A DNA stretch of 64,000 nucleotides from contig NZ_JAPVBJ010000007.1 of NCBI RefSeq assembly GCF_026967985.1, positions 1-64,000 on the forward strand, given 5' to 3'. Position 1 is the first letter of the stretch. Each line of letters opens with the position of its first letter. Origin of the DNA: Modestobacter sp. VKM Ac-2984 (GTDB lineage Bacteria > Actinomycetota > Actinomycetes > Mycobacteriales > Geodermatophilaceae). The position numbers and the translations under genes are program-made. The notes under the pieces were generated by a model. That model made no database searches. It was given only the letters and a program-made list of their open reading frames with translations, and was not told where the DNA came from. Below are positions 27,841-36,395 of the stretch, one piece after another.

Positions 27841-28893
27841 TCAGCCCCGGTGCGTGCGCGCGAGCAGCTCCTCCGCTGAGCCGGTGTTGATCACCCGGTC
27901 GGCCGGTACGCCGCACTCGACCGCCCGGGCGCAACCGGCGTCCTGCCAGTCCAGCTGGCCGGGGGCATGGGCGTCGGTGTCGATGGCGAAGTCGCAGCCC
28001 AGCTCCACGGCCTGGCTGAGCAGCCGCCGGGGCGGGTCGAGGCGCTCGGGGCGGGAGTTGATCTCCACCGCCGTCCCGTGCTCGACGCAGGCGCGGAAGA
28101 CGGCGTCGGCGTCGAACTCGCTCTCCGGCCGGGGGCGCTGGGTGCCGTTGCGCTGCTTGCGGCCGATGACCAGCCGCCCGGTGACGTGCCCGAGGACGTC
28201 GGTGTGCGGGTTGGCGACCGCGGCCAGCATCCGCTCGGTCATCTGGGCGCGGGGCGCACGCAGCTCGGAGTGCACGCTGGCGACGACGACGTCCAGCCGG
28301 CCCAGCAGTTCGTCGGTCTGGTCCAGGGAGCCGTCGGCGAGGATGTCGCACTCGATGCCGGTGAGGATGCGGAAGGGTGCCAGCTCCTCGTTGAGCGCGG
28401 CGACCACGTCCAGCTGCTGCTCCAGCCGTTCGGGGGTGAGCCCGTTGGCGACGGTGAGCCGCGGGGAGTGGTCGGTGAGGGCGAGGTACTCGTGGCCGAT
28501 GCCGATCGCGGCCTCGGCCATGTCCCGGATGGGGCTGCCGCCGTCGGACCAGTCGGAGTGGGCGTGCAGGTCGCCCTTGAGCGCGGCCCGCAGCGCGGCG
28601 GCGTCGTCGGCCAGCGGGGTCAGCTCGGCGTGTGCCTCCTCGAGCTTGGCCAGGTAGGCCGGCAGCTCGCCCCGGTGCGCCTCGACGACGACCGCCGCGG
28701 TCTTGTCGCCGATGCCCTTGAGGTCGGTGAGCGTCTTCGTCGCGATCCGGCGGTCGAGTTCCGCGTCGTCCAGGGCGGCGACGACGGTGGCCGCCGTCCG
28801 GAAGGCCTGCACCCGGTAGGACGGCTCGCGGGCGCGTTCCAGGAGGAAGGCGATCCTCCGGAGCGCGCCCGCGGGTGTCAGTGCCGTGCTCAT
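27841..28893 (-). CDS. PHP-domain phosphoesterase with helix-hairpin-helix (PolX C-terminal-like)
   Basis: A 350-residue protein. Residues 1-100 contain a DNA-polymerase-X-type helical region with a helix-hairpin-helix ('TLTDLKGIGDKTAAVVVEAH', about 55-73). The PHP domain begins 'GDLHAHSDWSDGG' (about 108) and continues with 'ALTDHSPRL', 'GIECDIL', 'VVVASVHSEL' and 'FAIDTDAHAP', together giving the metal-binding His/Asp set. This matches the C-terminal half of bacterial PolX without the polymerase palm, a common actinobacterial protein annotated as PHP-domain phosphoesterase. Role probably in DNA repair or as a phosphoesterase. The DoxX-like gene lies nine bases away on the same strand. Confidence 0.88.
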   Translation of the reverse strand: MSTALTPAGALRRIAFLLERAREPSYRVQAFRTAATVVAALDDAELDRRIATKTLTDLKGIGDKTAAVVVEAHRGELPAYLAKLEEAHAELTPLADDAAALRAALKGDLHAHSDWSDGGSPIRDMAEAAIGIGHEYLALTDHSPRLTVANGLTPERLEQQLDVVAALNEELAPFRILTGIECDILADGSLDQTDELLGRLDVVVASVHSELRAPRAQMTERMLAAVANPHTDVLGHVTGRLVIGRKQRNGTQRPRPESEFDADAVFRACVEHGTAVEINSRPERLDPPRRLLSQAVELGCDFAIDTDAHAPGQLDWQDAGCARAVECGVPADRVINTGSAEELLARTHRG

Positions 28894-28902
28894 GCGGTCA
28901 GC

Positions 28903-29451
28903 TCAGTGCGTGAGCTTCTTCGCCTGCTTGGTGGCCCGCTTCTGCGCCTTGGCGGCCCGCTTGGAGGCCTTCGTGTAGCTGGCCTCGGCCGCCGCGGCGG
29001 CGACACCGGCGGTGCGCTTGGCGCGCCAGCCCACCGACGGCTTGCCCTCGGTGTCGACGGCGGCGATGAGCAGGCCGCCCATGATGCCGACGTTCTTGAT
29101 GAAGTTGCTGGTCTGCCCGAAGCGCTCCTTGGGGTCCTCGTGCTCCCAGAAGCGGTGGCCGGCCAGCGTGGTGGGCACCAGCGAGGTGGCCAGCGCGAGG
29201 GCGGAGAAGCGCGGGAACCGGCCGAGGGCCAGCAGCGAGCCGGCGCCCACGTGCACGCCGGCGTTGATCTTGACCCACTGCTCGACGTCGCGAGGGACCT
29301 CGACGGGGAGCTGCTTGTCAGCGATCTCGGTGATCTGTTCGACGATCGGTGCTGCACCGGGCACGCGCGACTGCGGGTTCCGGAGGGTGTTGATCCCCCC
29401 GTAGATGAACGTGGCGGCGAGCATCGGCCGGGCGATCCGGCGGACCAACAT
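28903..29451 (-). CDS. DoxX-like membrane protein
   Basis: A 182-residue protein. 'RIARPMLAATFIYGGINTL' near the start, 'GAGSLLALGRFPRFSALALATSL' (split, about 70-95) and 'EHEDPKERFGQTSNFIKNVGIMGGLL' (split) are the usual blocks of DoxX/DUF417-type proteins with four membrane helices. The lysine-rich tail (about 155-182) is probably cytoplasmic. DoxX proteins are linked to redox stress in actinobacteria, but the exact role is not set. GAGG seven bases upstream supports ATG 29451 over the longer frame to 29520. Confidence 0.82.
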   Translation of the reverse strand: MLVRRIARPMLAATFIYGGINTLRNPQSRVPGAAPIVEQITEIADKQLPVEVPRDVEQWVKINAGVHVGAGSLLALGRFPRFSALALATSLVPTTLAGHRFWEHEDPKERFGQTSNFIKNVGIMGGLLIAAVDTEGKPSVGWRAKRTAGVAAAAAEASYTKASKRAAKAQKRATKQAKKLTH

Positions 29452-29586
29452 CTGTGACCTCTTCCCATCGGTGACGTCAGCGGTGCGGTGCCCTGGTCGA
29501 GACCTGGGCAACCGCTGCATCGGAACCGTAGTGAGAAGTGGCGATCACCGCCGGGCGAGCGACCCCCTGCGGGAGGGGGTCGGAGG

Positions 29587-29769
29587 TCAGCGGCTGGGCA
29601 GCGGGCTGCGCGCGCCCAGGACGTCGGCGACCGTCAGGTCGGCGGGCAGGCCCACCAGGTGGTCGGTGAACGGGGCACGCTCATCGGCCATGCGGACGCA
29701 CCCGCCGATGACGAGTGCGACGACTCCGGACACGGCGGCCCACGACAGGGCGACGACAGCGACGATCAC
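29587..29769 (-). CDS. Small single-pass membrane protein
   Basis: A 60-residue frame from GTG 29769. One hydrophobic segment ('VIVAVVALSWAAVSGVVAL..') is followed by a polar tail ('MADERAPFTDHLVGLPADLT'). Codon bias is good. The ribosome binding site is poor, so the start is uncertain. Unknown function. Confidence 0.42.
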   Translation of the reverse strand: MIVAVVALSWAAVSGVVALVIGGCVRMADERAPFTDHLVGLPADLTVADVLGARSPLPSR

Positions 29770-29917
29770 AGGTACTTCGTACTGCGCACAGGCCGTGGTC
29801 AGGCCGGTGTCCGCAGGGCAGAACCTGACCAAGCTGGGTGATCGTCGTTGGGGGATCGCGCACGGGCGGTGCCTGTCGGTCGCCCGGACGGGACGGGTGG
29901 GTCGGGAGGATGACGCT

Positions 29918-30589
29918 GTGACGGGTGAGGTGTCGGGAGCGCAGCCGGCACCGTCGGCCGCACTCCCTCGCTCGGCCCGCTGGGTGCTGGCGCCGGCGGG
30001 GATCGGCGTGCTGCTGTTCGCCGTCGGGCTGCTGGTCGAGGTGCGCTGTGCGGTCGACCGGTGCCTGGACGGCGGGTGGTCCCGGTTCTTCGCGTTGGAC
30101 GCTCCGGGCGCGCTGCCCCGGCTGTTCACGGCCGCGGTGTTCCTCGCGGTCGGCGTGACCGCCGCGCCCGCCGTCGCCAGGTCGGCGGGGCGGGCGCGGT
30201 GGTGGTGGGCGGTGGTCCTGGGCGTCGGCGTCGTGCTCGGGACGGCGAAGGGGGCCAGCGCCTCCTCGGCGGCGGAGCAGAGCGGCGGCAGGTACACCAC
30301 GTTGGTCGTGGGCGTGCTGCTGTCGGCGGTCGGCCTGCCGCTGCTGTGGCGGGCCGGACAGCGCTGGGCGGTGCGCGGGGCGACCCCGGTGACTCTGGCG
30401 TTGACCGGTTGCGCGGTCGCGGTGCTGGGGCTGGACCAGGTGACGGCGCTGGTCAGGTGGGTGTCGGGCTCACCGGTGGCCCTGGCGGTGGCGACCTGCC
30501 TGGAGGAGGGCGGGGAGGCGGTGGCCGCACTGCTGCTCCTGGCTGCGACGTGGGCCTGGCGACCCGACGTCAGTCGTAGGGGTTGGTGA
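29918..30589 (+). CDS. Multi-pass membrane protein of unknown function (paralogue of 25264-26151)
   Basis: A 223-residue protein with about six membrane segments. It shares with the protein at 25264 'LDAPGALPRLF', a lysine after the WWW-starting helix ('GTAKGAS') and 'CLEEGGEAVAA' before the last helix, at equivalent places; it lacks that protein's first segment. GTG 29918 is preceded by GGGAGG at eight bases. The 3' end overlaps the convergent PKD-like gene by 20 bases. No family recognised. Confidence 0.7.
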   Translation: MTGEVSGAQPAPSAALPRSARWVLAPAGIGVLLFAVGLLVEVRCAVDRCLDGGWSRFFALDAPGALPRLFTAAVFLAVGVTAAPAVARSAGRARWWWAVVLGVGVVLGTAKGASASSAAEQSGGRYTTLVVGVLLSAVGLPLLWRAGQRWAVRGATPVTLALTGCAVAVLGLDQVTALVRWVSGSPVALAVATCLEEGGEAVAALLLLAATWAWRPDVSRRGW

Positions 30590-31469
30590 GCACCGAGCGG
30601 GCCTGCCGGACGGTGAAGGTGGTCGGTGCGCCGTCGGTGGTCGTGGTCCCGGGGACGTCGGCGCTGACCCCACCGTCGACCGAGTAGGTCGCGCCCCAGG
30701 TGGTGGTGAGAGAGGCCGTGTAGGTGCCCGAGGAGTACTCGTGGGTGATGGTCTGGTCGGGGTACGCGGCGCCCGGATCGGTGGTGGTCAGGGTGGTCCC
30801 GTCGCCGGTGCGCCAGGTGTAGCTGATCGCGTTGGCGGTGATCAGGACGTCGAACCCGCGGATGTCGACCGTGAACGTCTGGGTCGTCGGGCTGTCGGTG
30901 AAGAAGATGACCGGCAGGCCGACCAGGGCCTCGCCCGGTGGCTGCTGGCGGGTGGTCAGCTGGGGGAGCGGGAGGGTCTGGAAGTAGCGGAAGACCTCCG
31001 CCGCCGACGGCGGCGGATTCAGGTCCGTGACATCGACACACCCAGCGAACTGAGTGGCCCACTGGCCGTATGGGTTGCCGGGCGAAACTCCTTCCGGAGG
31101 CGGCACCCCATCGACTGGCTGTCCGTCTGACCTAACGAGGCGCTGTGACTGAACGACGTAAAAGTCCACAACCCTATCTGGCGACTGTTCGCACGTCTGA
31201 GCGCTGGGCTGGCAGGCGCCCAGCTCCACGTCAGTCACTTGGCATTCTGTTCGAAGGCGCCATCGTTTCTCCGGGGCCTCAGAAAGAGCATTGCTTGCGT
31301 AGGCGGTAGTGTCGCGAACTTCGAAGAAGGATGCAGTGAGTGCTCCTTCGCCGACTCCGACAGCCGGTTCGTCTCCACAGGACAGTCGGCAGGACGGTGC
31401 GGCCGCTGTAGGTGTAAAGATAGCCAAGGCTGCCATACCCAGTACCGCGACAAGGCTGATGCGTCGCAT
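30570..31469 (-). CDS. Secreted protein with PKD-like domain
   Basis: A 299-residue protein with a signal peptide (MRRISLVAVLGMAALAIFTPTAAA split, cut near residue 24). Cysteines are concentrated in the first half (such as 'SCRLSCGDE' and 'TCEQSPDR'). The C-terminal part has 'YTWRTGDGTTLTT', 'YPDQTITHEYSSGTYTASL' and a following strand, the PKD-type Ig-like fold pattern (W..GDG and H.Y...G.Y). It probably sits on the cell surface. The start lies one base from the stop of the lipoprotein gene upstream, so the two form an operon. Its 3' end overlaps the membrane-protein gene at 29918 tail to tail. GC is lower than in the flanks. Confidence 0.72.
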   Translation of the reverse strand: MRRISLVAVLGMAALAIFTPTAAAPSCRLSCGDEPAVGVGEGALTASFFEVRDTTAYASNALSEAPEKRWRLRTECQVTDVELGACQPSAQTCEQSPDRVVDFYVVQSQRLVRSDGQPVDGVPPPEGVSPGNPYGQWATQFAGCVDVTDLNPPPSAAEVFRYFQTLPLPQLTTRQQPPGEALVGLPVIFFTDSPTTQTFTVDIRGFDVLITANAISYTWRTGDGTTLTTTDPGAAYPDQTITHEYSSGTYTASLTTTWGATYSVDGGVSADVPGTTTTDGAPTTFTVRQARSVLTNPYD

Positions 31470-31470
31470 G

Positions 31471-32040
31471 TCAGCCGAACGAGATCGACGACACGACCCA
31501 GTGGTCGGCGTCCCAAACGGTCGATAGACCGGCAGGTAGGGAACTCAACTGCGGTGATTCCAAATCTTCGATCGGCCGACCATCGCTATCTAGGACTGAG
31601 AGAGGCGCCTGGTCGACTACGAACGCCACCTCTCCGCCCTCGGGCGTCAGCACCGCGGGGCCAATCGAAGTGATACTGAGTGCGCCTCCCCGGTAGGCGC
31701 GGCCTGCGGCACGGTCCTTATCGGCGTCGGCGGCTATGCGGTCGCACGTCCCGCAGTTTCGGCTGAGTTCTCTGAGGTGTGCTGCATCGAGATCGTTGCC
31801 AAGGTGGTTGATTAGGGAGATGTAGTAGGCAGCAAACTCCTCGACTCCCCTAGGTGTCTGTTCGCGGGCTTCCTCGGGCATGGGGAGATCAGGTGGGCCG
31901 AGGGGTGGGAGCGCCTCACTGGTCTCGCTCGACGACGGGGCCGCCTCGGGCAGGGTCTCGTTCGCCGTCTCCCCGCGGGAGCAGCCGCCGAGCACGGCGA
32001 TCGCCACGGCCGCTGCCACAGCTGCCCGAACCGGCCGCAT
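31471..32040 (-). CDS. DUF6318-type lipoprotein
   Basis: A 189-residue lipoprotein: signal helix 'AAVAAAVAIAVLGGCSRGE' with lipobox LGGC (Cys near residue 20), an acidic Ser/Pro linker, then 'LPMPEEAREQTPRGVEEFAAYYISLIN' (split) and 'LSRNCGTCDRIAADAD' (C-x-x-C). These match the DUF6318 pattern as I remember it from Geodermatophilaceae and relatives. Function is unknown. GGAGGA six bases upstream fixes ATG 32040. First gene of a pair with the PKD-like protein. Confidence 0.75.
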   Translation of the reverse strand: MRPVRAAVAAAVAIAVLGGCSRGETANETLPEAAPSSSETSEALPPLGPPDLPMPEEAREQTPRGVEEFAAYYISLINHLGNDLDAAHLRELSRNCGTCDRIAADADKDRAAGRAYRGGALSITSIGPAVLTPEGGEVAFVVDQAPLSVLDSDGRPIEDLESPQLSSLPAGLSTVWDADHWVVSSISFG

Positions 32041-32397
32041 GCGTCGTCCTCCTGCTCCACCCGACTGAGGTCGTGAGGAGAGTACGCAGGTCAGCGGCTC
32101 GCCGCGTCGCCCGAAAGGTCGAACTGTGGACGCTCGTGCTCTGGTGCAGCAGTGCAGCCAGAGCACTAGCACCGCCAGGTGCAGTACGCGGTCCGTCGGT
32201 CGGCGCGCCGTAGGGGGCCTCGGCCCCGGACTCTCGGTCGCGCCACCCTGGCCACCTGTCCCGGTTCCGGTGGTGACCTGATCCGCCCCTCCATGGCGTG
32301 GGGCGCCCCCCGCGCTCGGGGCGGCGCGCGTGGACGGTGGACGTCGAGTACCCGGTCTCGCTGGTGGAGGCAGCCGGGCCGCGGCCGTGGGCGCCGG
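32041..32397. other. 357-base gap, no gene seen
   Basis: It lies upstream of the minus-strand lipoprotein gene and downstream of the minus-strand PAP2 gene, so it should hold the lipoprotein promoter. No open frame has good coding signs and no strong hairpin was found. Confidence 0.4.
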
Positions 32398-32943
32398 CTA
32401 CGTGCTGGCCGGCTCCTCCCGGCGCACGCGCCTCCAGCGCTGACCGGCCAGTGCGACCCCCCAGCCGAACGCCATCCCGGCGACCACGTCCCCCGGGTAG
32501 TGCACGCCGACGTGCACCCGGGACCACCCCACTCCGAGCGCCAGCGGCGCGATCAACGCTCCGGTCACCGGGCTCTCCAGCGCGACCCCCGTCGTGAAGG
32601 CCGCCGCGGACGCCGAGTGCCCGCTCGGGAAGGACGACGAGTGCGGTGCCCGCCGCAGGGCCCGTTCGACCTGCACGGTCGCCGGCTCCGGCCGGACCCG
32701 GCGGAACACCCGCTTGACGACGGCGTTCACCAGCACGCTCGACACGGCCGTCGACCCCAGCCCGCGCAACGCGGCCCGGCGCAGCTGGCCAGGCTGCAGT
32801 GCGAGGACGACGCCAATCAACGCCCAGAGCTTGCCGTGGTCCGCTGTGACCGTCAGCCGGCGCAGCCACCGGTCGGCCGGCGTCGTCGGCAGTCGGCCGA
32901 TGCGCTCGAACAGCGTCGCGTCCCAGTGGCGGGGATGGAGCAC
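32398..32943 (-). CDS. PAP2-family membrane phosphatase
   Basis: A 181-residue protein with three to five membrane helices. The phosphatase signature is split in the usual three parts: 'KRVFRRVRPEP' (about 78-88), 'SSSFPSGHSASAAAF' (about 102-116) and 'SRVHVGVHYPGDVVAG' (about 140-155). Family members dephosphorylate lipid pyrophosphates such as undecaprenyl pyrophosphate or phosphatidic acid. Carrier-lipid recycling for the glycan pathways here is possible but not shown. Confidence 0.88.
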   Translation of the reverse strand: MLHPRHWDATLFERIGRLPTTPADRWLRRLTVTADHGKLWALIGVVLALQPGQLRRAALRGLGSTAVSSVLVNAVVKRVFRRVRPEPATVQVERALRRAPHSSSFPSGHSASAAAFTTGVALESPVTGALIAPLALGVGWSRVHVGVHYPGDVVAGMAFGWGVALAGQRWRRVRREEPAST

Positions 32944-32956
32944 CCGGCGTCGTCCC

Positions 32957-33487
32957 TCAGGTGCGCTGGCGGGCGCGGTACGCGGCGACCGTGGAGCGGC
33001 TCGCGCACGTGTTCGAGCAGTACCGCCGGCTGGCGTTGCGGGAGGTGTCGACGTAGACGTGCCCGCAGCCCTCGGCCGAGCAGACGCCCAGGCGCTGCCA
33101 GCCGTGTTGCACGACGACCTGGGACAGGCCCATCGCCACGGTCGTGGTCAGCTGCTCGACCACGCCGGCGTCGGGGCGGGCGTAGTGCAGGTGCAGCTCG
33201 CCGTCGTGGTCGGTGGCGTACGGCTTCGGCGAGGCCAGCGCCAGCAGGCCGTTCAGCCGCGCCATCACCTCCGGTTCGCTGTCGGCCTCGGCGACGTCGC
33301 GCACCAGCGACGACGTCTGCCCGACCGCGGTGGCCTCAGTGGGCCCCAGCTCCAGCGCCGTCCCGGTGGTGAACCACTCCTGGTGGGCGACGAGGAACAC
33401 CTGCACCCAGTCCGGGGCGTCGCGGTCGGCGTTGGCCAGGTCGATGGCCAGTTCGACGGCGTTCGACCCGTAGGTGTCGTAGTCCAT
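32957..33487 (-). CDS. CGNR zinc-finger (ABATE domain) regulator
   Basis: A 176-residue protein. The N-terminal ABATE-type region begins 'AVELAIDLAN', and the C-terminus holds the CGNR-type zinc finger: 'CSAEGCGHVYVDTSRNASRRYCSNTCASR' read in parts, with four cysteines (C-x4-C..C-x3-C). These proteins are likely transcription regulators. AGGGAG five bases upstream fixes ATG 33487. It is divergent from the MFS exporter at 33593, a common arrangement for a regulator and its transporter. Confidence 0.85.
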   Translation of the reverse strand: MDYDTYGSNAVELAIDLANADRDAPDWVQVFLVAHQEWFTTGTALELGPTEATAVGQTSSLVRDVAEADSEPEVMARLNGLLALASPKPYATDHDGELHLHYARPDAGVVEQLTTTVAMGLSQVVVQHGWQRLGVCSAEGCGHVYVDTSRNASRRYCSNTCASRSTVAAYRARQRT

Positions 33488-33592
33488 TTGACTCCCTACT
33501 CGTTGGTCCATAGCCTTCGGCGCCTGTAGGGGTTCAACAGCTTCTGACCACCTACAGATTCCCTTCTCGCACGTCTCGAAGTGAGCTCAGTC

Positions 33593-34801
33593 ATGCGTTC
33601 GTACCTCGCCGTGTGGCGGCTGCCGTCCGCCCCGGTGCTCCTGTTCGCCGGGTTCGCCGGACGACTGCCCTCCTCCATGGTGCCGCTCGCGCTGCTGCTC
33701 ATGGTGCAGGAGCAGACCGGCTCCTATGCGATCGCCGGCAGCGTCGCGGCCACGTACGGCGTCGCCATCGCGGTGATGGCCCCGGTGCTGGGCAGGCTGG
33801 CCGACCGGCGCAGTCCTCGCCAGGTGCTCCTCGTCCAGTCGGCGGCCTACCCGCTGCTGCTGGCGCTCATGGGCGCCGCTGTCCTGGGTGGCGCATCGCT
33901 GCCCTGGGTCTTCGCGGCCGCGGCCGCCGTCGGGGCCAGCACCCCGCTCGTCTCCGGCACGGTCCGGGCGCTCTGGTCGCGGGTCGATGCCCGCGTCCGC
34001 CCCACGGCCTACGCGCTGGACGCGACCGCCACCGAACTGGTGTTCGTCGCCGGCCCCACGCTGGTCGCGGCGCTGACGTTCCTGACCCGGCCGGCGGTGG
34101 CCCTCGGCGTGGCCGGTGTGCTGGGCGTCCTCGGCGCGCTGGGGGTCGCCACGAGCGCACCGATGCGCGCCTGGCGTCCGGTGGTGCCGGAGCGCCGCCC
34201 ATTGCTGTCGACCGTGACCGCGCCGGGCATGCCGCGCATCCTGCTGAGCGGCACCGCACTGATGTTCGGCGTCGGCGGGCTCGAGGTGGCGGTGCCGGCG
34301 TTCGCCGACGACGCCGGCTCGCCCGGCATGTCCGGCCTGCTGCTCGCCGTCTGGGCGCTGGGCTCGGCCGGGGGTGGCCTCTGGTTCGGCGCCCGCGTGG
34401 TCAGCGCCTCGCTGCCCCGCCAGTACCGCTGGTGCCTGCTGGGCGTGACGATCGGCCTCGCGCCGCTGGCGGCCATCTCCGACCCGTGGGTGCTGGGCGC
34501 CCTGCTCTTCCTGGGCGGGACGGCGATCGCGCCGACCCTCACCGTGCAGAGCTCGCTCGTCGGGTCGATCGCACCGGCGTCGGCGGTCACCGAGGCGTTC
34601 ACCTGGCTGTCGACCGTGACCTTCGGGGCGTCGGCGATCGGCGCGGCGGTCGGCGGTGCGCTGATCGAGACCTCGGCCGGCGTGGCCGGCGCGCTGGTGA
34701 TGGCCACCGGTGCCGCGGCGCTGGCCGTGGCGGTCACCCTCGTGCCCGGGCGGCGTCCTGACCTGCCGGTCGTCCCTCAGCGGGACGTCGTCCCGGCCTG
34801 A
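33593..34801 (+). CDS. MFS transporter
   Basis: A 402-residue, 12-helix major facilitator. 'FAGFAGRLPSSMVPLALLLMVQE' (split, helix 1) and the inter-helix loop 'GRLADRRSPRQVLL' (motif A, about residues 65-78) are visible, and the second half repeats the layout. It probably exports a small molecule or drug. ATG 33593 is used; GTG 33581 is an in-frame alternative. It is followed at once by a strong terminator and sits divergent from the CGNR regulator. Confidence 0.87.
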   Translation: MRSYLAVWRLPSAPVLLFAGFAGRLPSSMVPLALLLMVQEQTGSYAIAGSVAATYGVAIAVMAPVLGRLADRRSPRQVLLVQSAAYPLLLALMGAAVLGGASLPWVFAAAAAVGASTPLVSGTVRALWSRVDARVRPTAYALDATATELVFVAGPTLVAALTFLTRPAVALGVAGVLGVLGALGVATSAPMRAWRPVVPERRPLLSTVTAPGMPRILLSGTALMFGVGGLEVAVPAFADDAGSPGMSGLLLAVWALGSAGGGLWFGARVVSASLPRQYRWCLLGVTIGLAPLAAISDPWVLGALLFLGGTAIAPTLTVQSSLVGSIAPASAVTEAFTWLSTVTFGASAIGAAVGGALIETSAGVAGALVMATGAAALAVAVTLVPGRRPDLPVVPQRDVVPA

Positions 34802-34806
34802 GCGAC

Positions 34807-34836
34807 GGCGGCTCCCGACCCCGGTTGGGAGCCGCC
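34807..34836 (+). terminator. Hairpin terminator after the MFS gene
   Basis: GGCGGCTCCC (34807-34816) and GGGAGCCGCC (34827-34836) are a perfect 10-base stem with a 10-base loop, five bases after the stop codon. No long T-run, as is usual in this GC range. Confidence 0.72.
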
Positions 34837-34889
34837 CACACGCGCTGGTAACCTTTCCCCTCGGTGGTTCCGGGGCAACCCGGTCCCCG

Positions 34890-34978
34890 GGAGGCTTCGC
34901 CTAGTCCGGTCTATGGCGCCGCACTGCTAATGCGGTTTGGGTTCATCCCCATCCCGGGTTCAAATCCCGGAGCCTCCG
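34890..34978 (+). tRNA. tRNA-Ser (GCU)
   Basis: The acceptor stem GGAGGCT (34890-34896) pairs with AGCCTCC (34971-34977), G at 34978 is the discriminator, and CCA is not encoded. The anticodon loop CTGCTAA gives GCU. A long variable arm with its own stem ('TTTGGGTTCATCCCCA' region) and the T-arm CCGGGTTCAAATCCCGG confirm a class II serine tRNA. Confidence 0.93.
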
Positions 34979-35001
34979 CGCGACAACTGAACACGCACCA
35001 C

Positions 35002-35074
35002 GCGCCCGTAGCTCAACGGATAGAGCATCTGACTACGGATCAGAAGGTTAGGGGTTCGAGTCCCTTCGGGCGCA
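35002..35074 (+). tRNA. tRNA-Arg (ACG)
   Basis: The acceptor GCGCCCG (35002-35008) pairs with CGGGCGC (35067-35073), discriminator A at 35074. The anticodon stem TCTGA/TCAGA encloses CTACGGA, anticodon ACG, which would be read as ICG after deamination by a TadA-type enzyme. The T-arm is GGGGTTCGAGTCCC. It follows tRNA-Ser by 23 bases, and the two are probably co-transcribed. Confidence 0.94.
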
Positions 35075-35095
35075 CGTCTGGTTGAGACAGCACCA

Positions 35096-35126
35096 CGGCC
35101 CCGCACTCCTGGCGAGTGCGGGGCCG
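35096..35126 (+). terminator. Strong hairpin terminator after the tRNA pair
   Basis: A perfect 13-base stem, CGGCCCCGCACTC (35096-35108) with GAGTGCGGGGCCG (35114-35126), and a 5-base loop, 21 bases after tRNA-Arg. It may also end the minus-strand heme oxygenase transcript coming from the other side. Confidence 0.85.
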
Positions 35127-35145
35127 CAGTGTGTTCTGGGGTGTT

Positions 35146-35814
35146 TCAGGCCGGGGTGGCTCCGCCGTGCCGCGCGCCCAGGTCGGCGAAGACGTCGGCG
35201 TTGAGCCGGAAGGCCAGCGACACCTCGGCGATCACCCGCTCCTGCTCCGCCGCACTCCACGGTGCGGCGTCGAGCGCGGCCCGGTAGTCGTCCTTGAACG
35301 GCTTGGGCTTGGGGATCTGGTCGAACACGTAGAACTGCAGCCCGTCCTGCTCCAGGTCGAAGGTGCGGCCGACCAGCCGGCGGATGATCTGCCCGCCGGA
35401 CAGGTCGCCGAGGTAGCGCAGGTAGTGGTGGGCCACCAGCCCGGCCGGCCAGTCGAAGGCCACCTCCCGCAACCGGGCCACGTACCGCTCGGTGGCCGGC
35501 AGGATCGCCAGCTCGCGCCGCCACTGCGGCCCCAGCAGGAAGGCGAGGTCCGCCTCCAGCGCGGGCAGCCGGACCAGCCCCGGGTGCAGGAACGGGCGCA
35601 CCTCCGGGGAGTCGGCCTGGGCCTCGGCCGCCTCCTCCAGCACGGCGTAGACCGCGTGGCTCTGGCCGAGGAGGTCGGCGTAGGCGGTGCGGGGCAGCTC
35701 ACCGGCGAGCAGTGCGGTGACGAACCCCGAGCCCTCCGCCGCGGTGTGGTCGGCCTGGGTCGCCTCCTTGAGCCGGGCGGCGAACCCGGGGGTGGCGGCG
35801 AGCGTGCGGGTCAT
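35146..35814 (-). CDS. Heme oxygenase (biliverdin-producing)
   Basis: A 222-residue heme oxygenase. The proximal heme ligand lies in '[15 protein letters not shown]' (His23), and the distal helix has '[17 protein letters not shown]' (about residues 125-141), with '[21 protein letters not shown]' (split) after it. Length is typical of the HmuO/HO-1 family. It opens heme to biliverdin, CO and iron and probably serves iron release or heme turnover. No other heme gene is adjacent. Confidence 0.93.
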   Translation of the reverse strand: MTRTLAATPGFAARLKEATQADHTAAEGSGFVTALLAGELPRTAYADLLGQSHAVYAVLEEAAEAQADSPEVRPFLHPGLVRLPALEADLAFLLGPQWRRELAILPATERYVARLREVAFDWPAGLVAHHYLRYLGDLSGGQIIRRLVGRTFDLEQDGLQFYVFDQIPKPKPFKDDYRAALDAAPWSAAEQERVIAEVSLAFRLNADVFADLGARHGGATPA

Positions 35815-35975
35815 CGGTGGGTCCCTCTGGTCGTCATCACGGGCGTGGAGCCGGCGGGGGAGTGATGGGGGCCTGGTCGGTGCGCGTCCGTCGGCGTCGA
35901 CGTGGCCTCCACCATGCCGCGCCGACCGCCAGGAACACCAGCACGGACGTCGTCCGGCTGGCCGTGCGGCCCGGT

Positions 35976-36395
35976 TCAGCGGGGGCGCAGCACCGTCTTG
36001 GTCACCTGGCCGGCGGCGACCAGCACCCCGTCGACGCTCGCATCGGCACGCAGGAACGCCACCGACCGGCCCAGCCGCAGCAGCGTGCCGGTCAGCCGTA
36101 CCTCTGCGCCCGGCTGCACCGCGCGCAGCAGCGAGCTCGTCGCGTCGTGCGTCACCGCGTTCTCACCCGGGCCGAGGTGGGGGAGCAGGTGCACGTAGGC
36201 GGCGACGTCCAGCAGGGCGGCCACCAGCCCGCCGTGCAGGACCCCGCCGTTGTTCAGGGCGGGGGGTCCGACCGGCAGCACCAGGCCGGCCGCGGGGTCG
36301 GCCGGGTCGGCCAGTCGCAGGCCGAGCCAGGCGTGCAGCGGGACGTCGAGCACGCCCTGGACCCGTTCGGTCAGCAGCTCCTGCGCAGCGGTCAC
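35976..36395 (-). CDS. PaaI-type hotdog thioesterase
   Basis: A 139-residue single hotdog domain. '[23 protein letters not shown]' (split) carries the HGG and the downstream Asp of the PaaI/4HBT active site, and '[20 protein letters not shown]' the typical central strands. It should hydrolyse an acyl-CoA. GTG 36395 is chosen for size and fit; the ATG at 36449 would add 18 residues. A second PaaI-like gene is at 62609. Confidence 0.82.
   Translation of the reverse strand: MTAAQELLTERVQGVLDVPLHAWLGLRLADPADPAAGLVLPVGPPALNNGGVLHGGLVAALLDVAAYVHLLPHLGPGENAVTHDATSSLLRAVQPGAEVRLTGTLLRLGRSVAFLRADASVDGVLVAAGQVTKTVLRPR

Noticed and set aside
28890-29468. A second minus-strand frame over the DoxX-like gene
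   Set aside because: It is the shifted phase of the DoxX frame, with Ser/Pro/Arg-rich shadow composition and no helices.
34890-35126. tRNA pair as a possible integration site for a genomic island
   Set aside because: No integrase, no direct repeat of a tRNA 3' end and no change in base composition were seen next to it.
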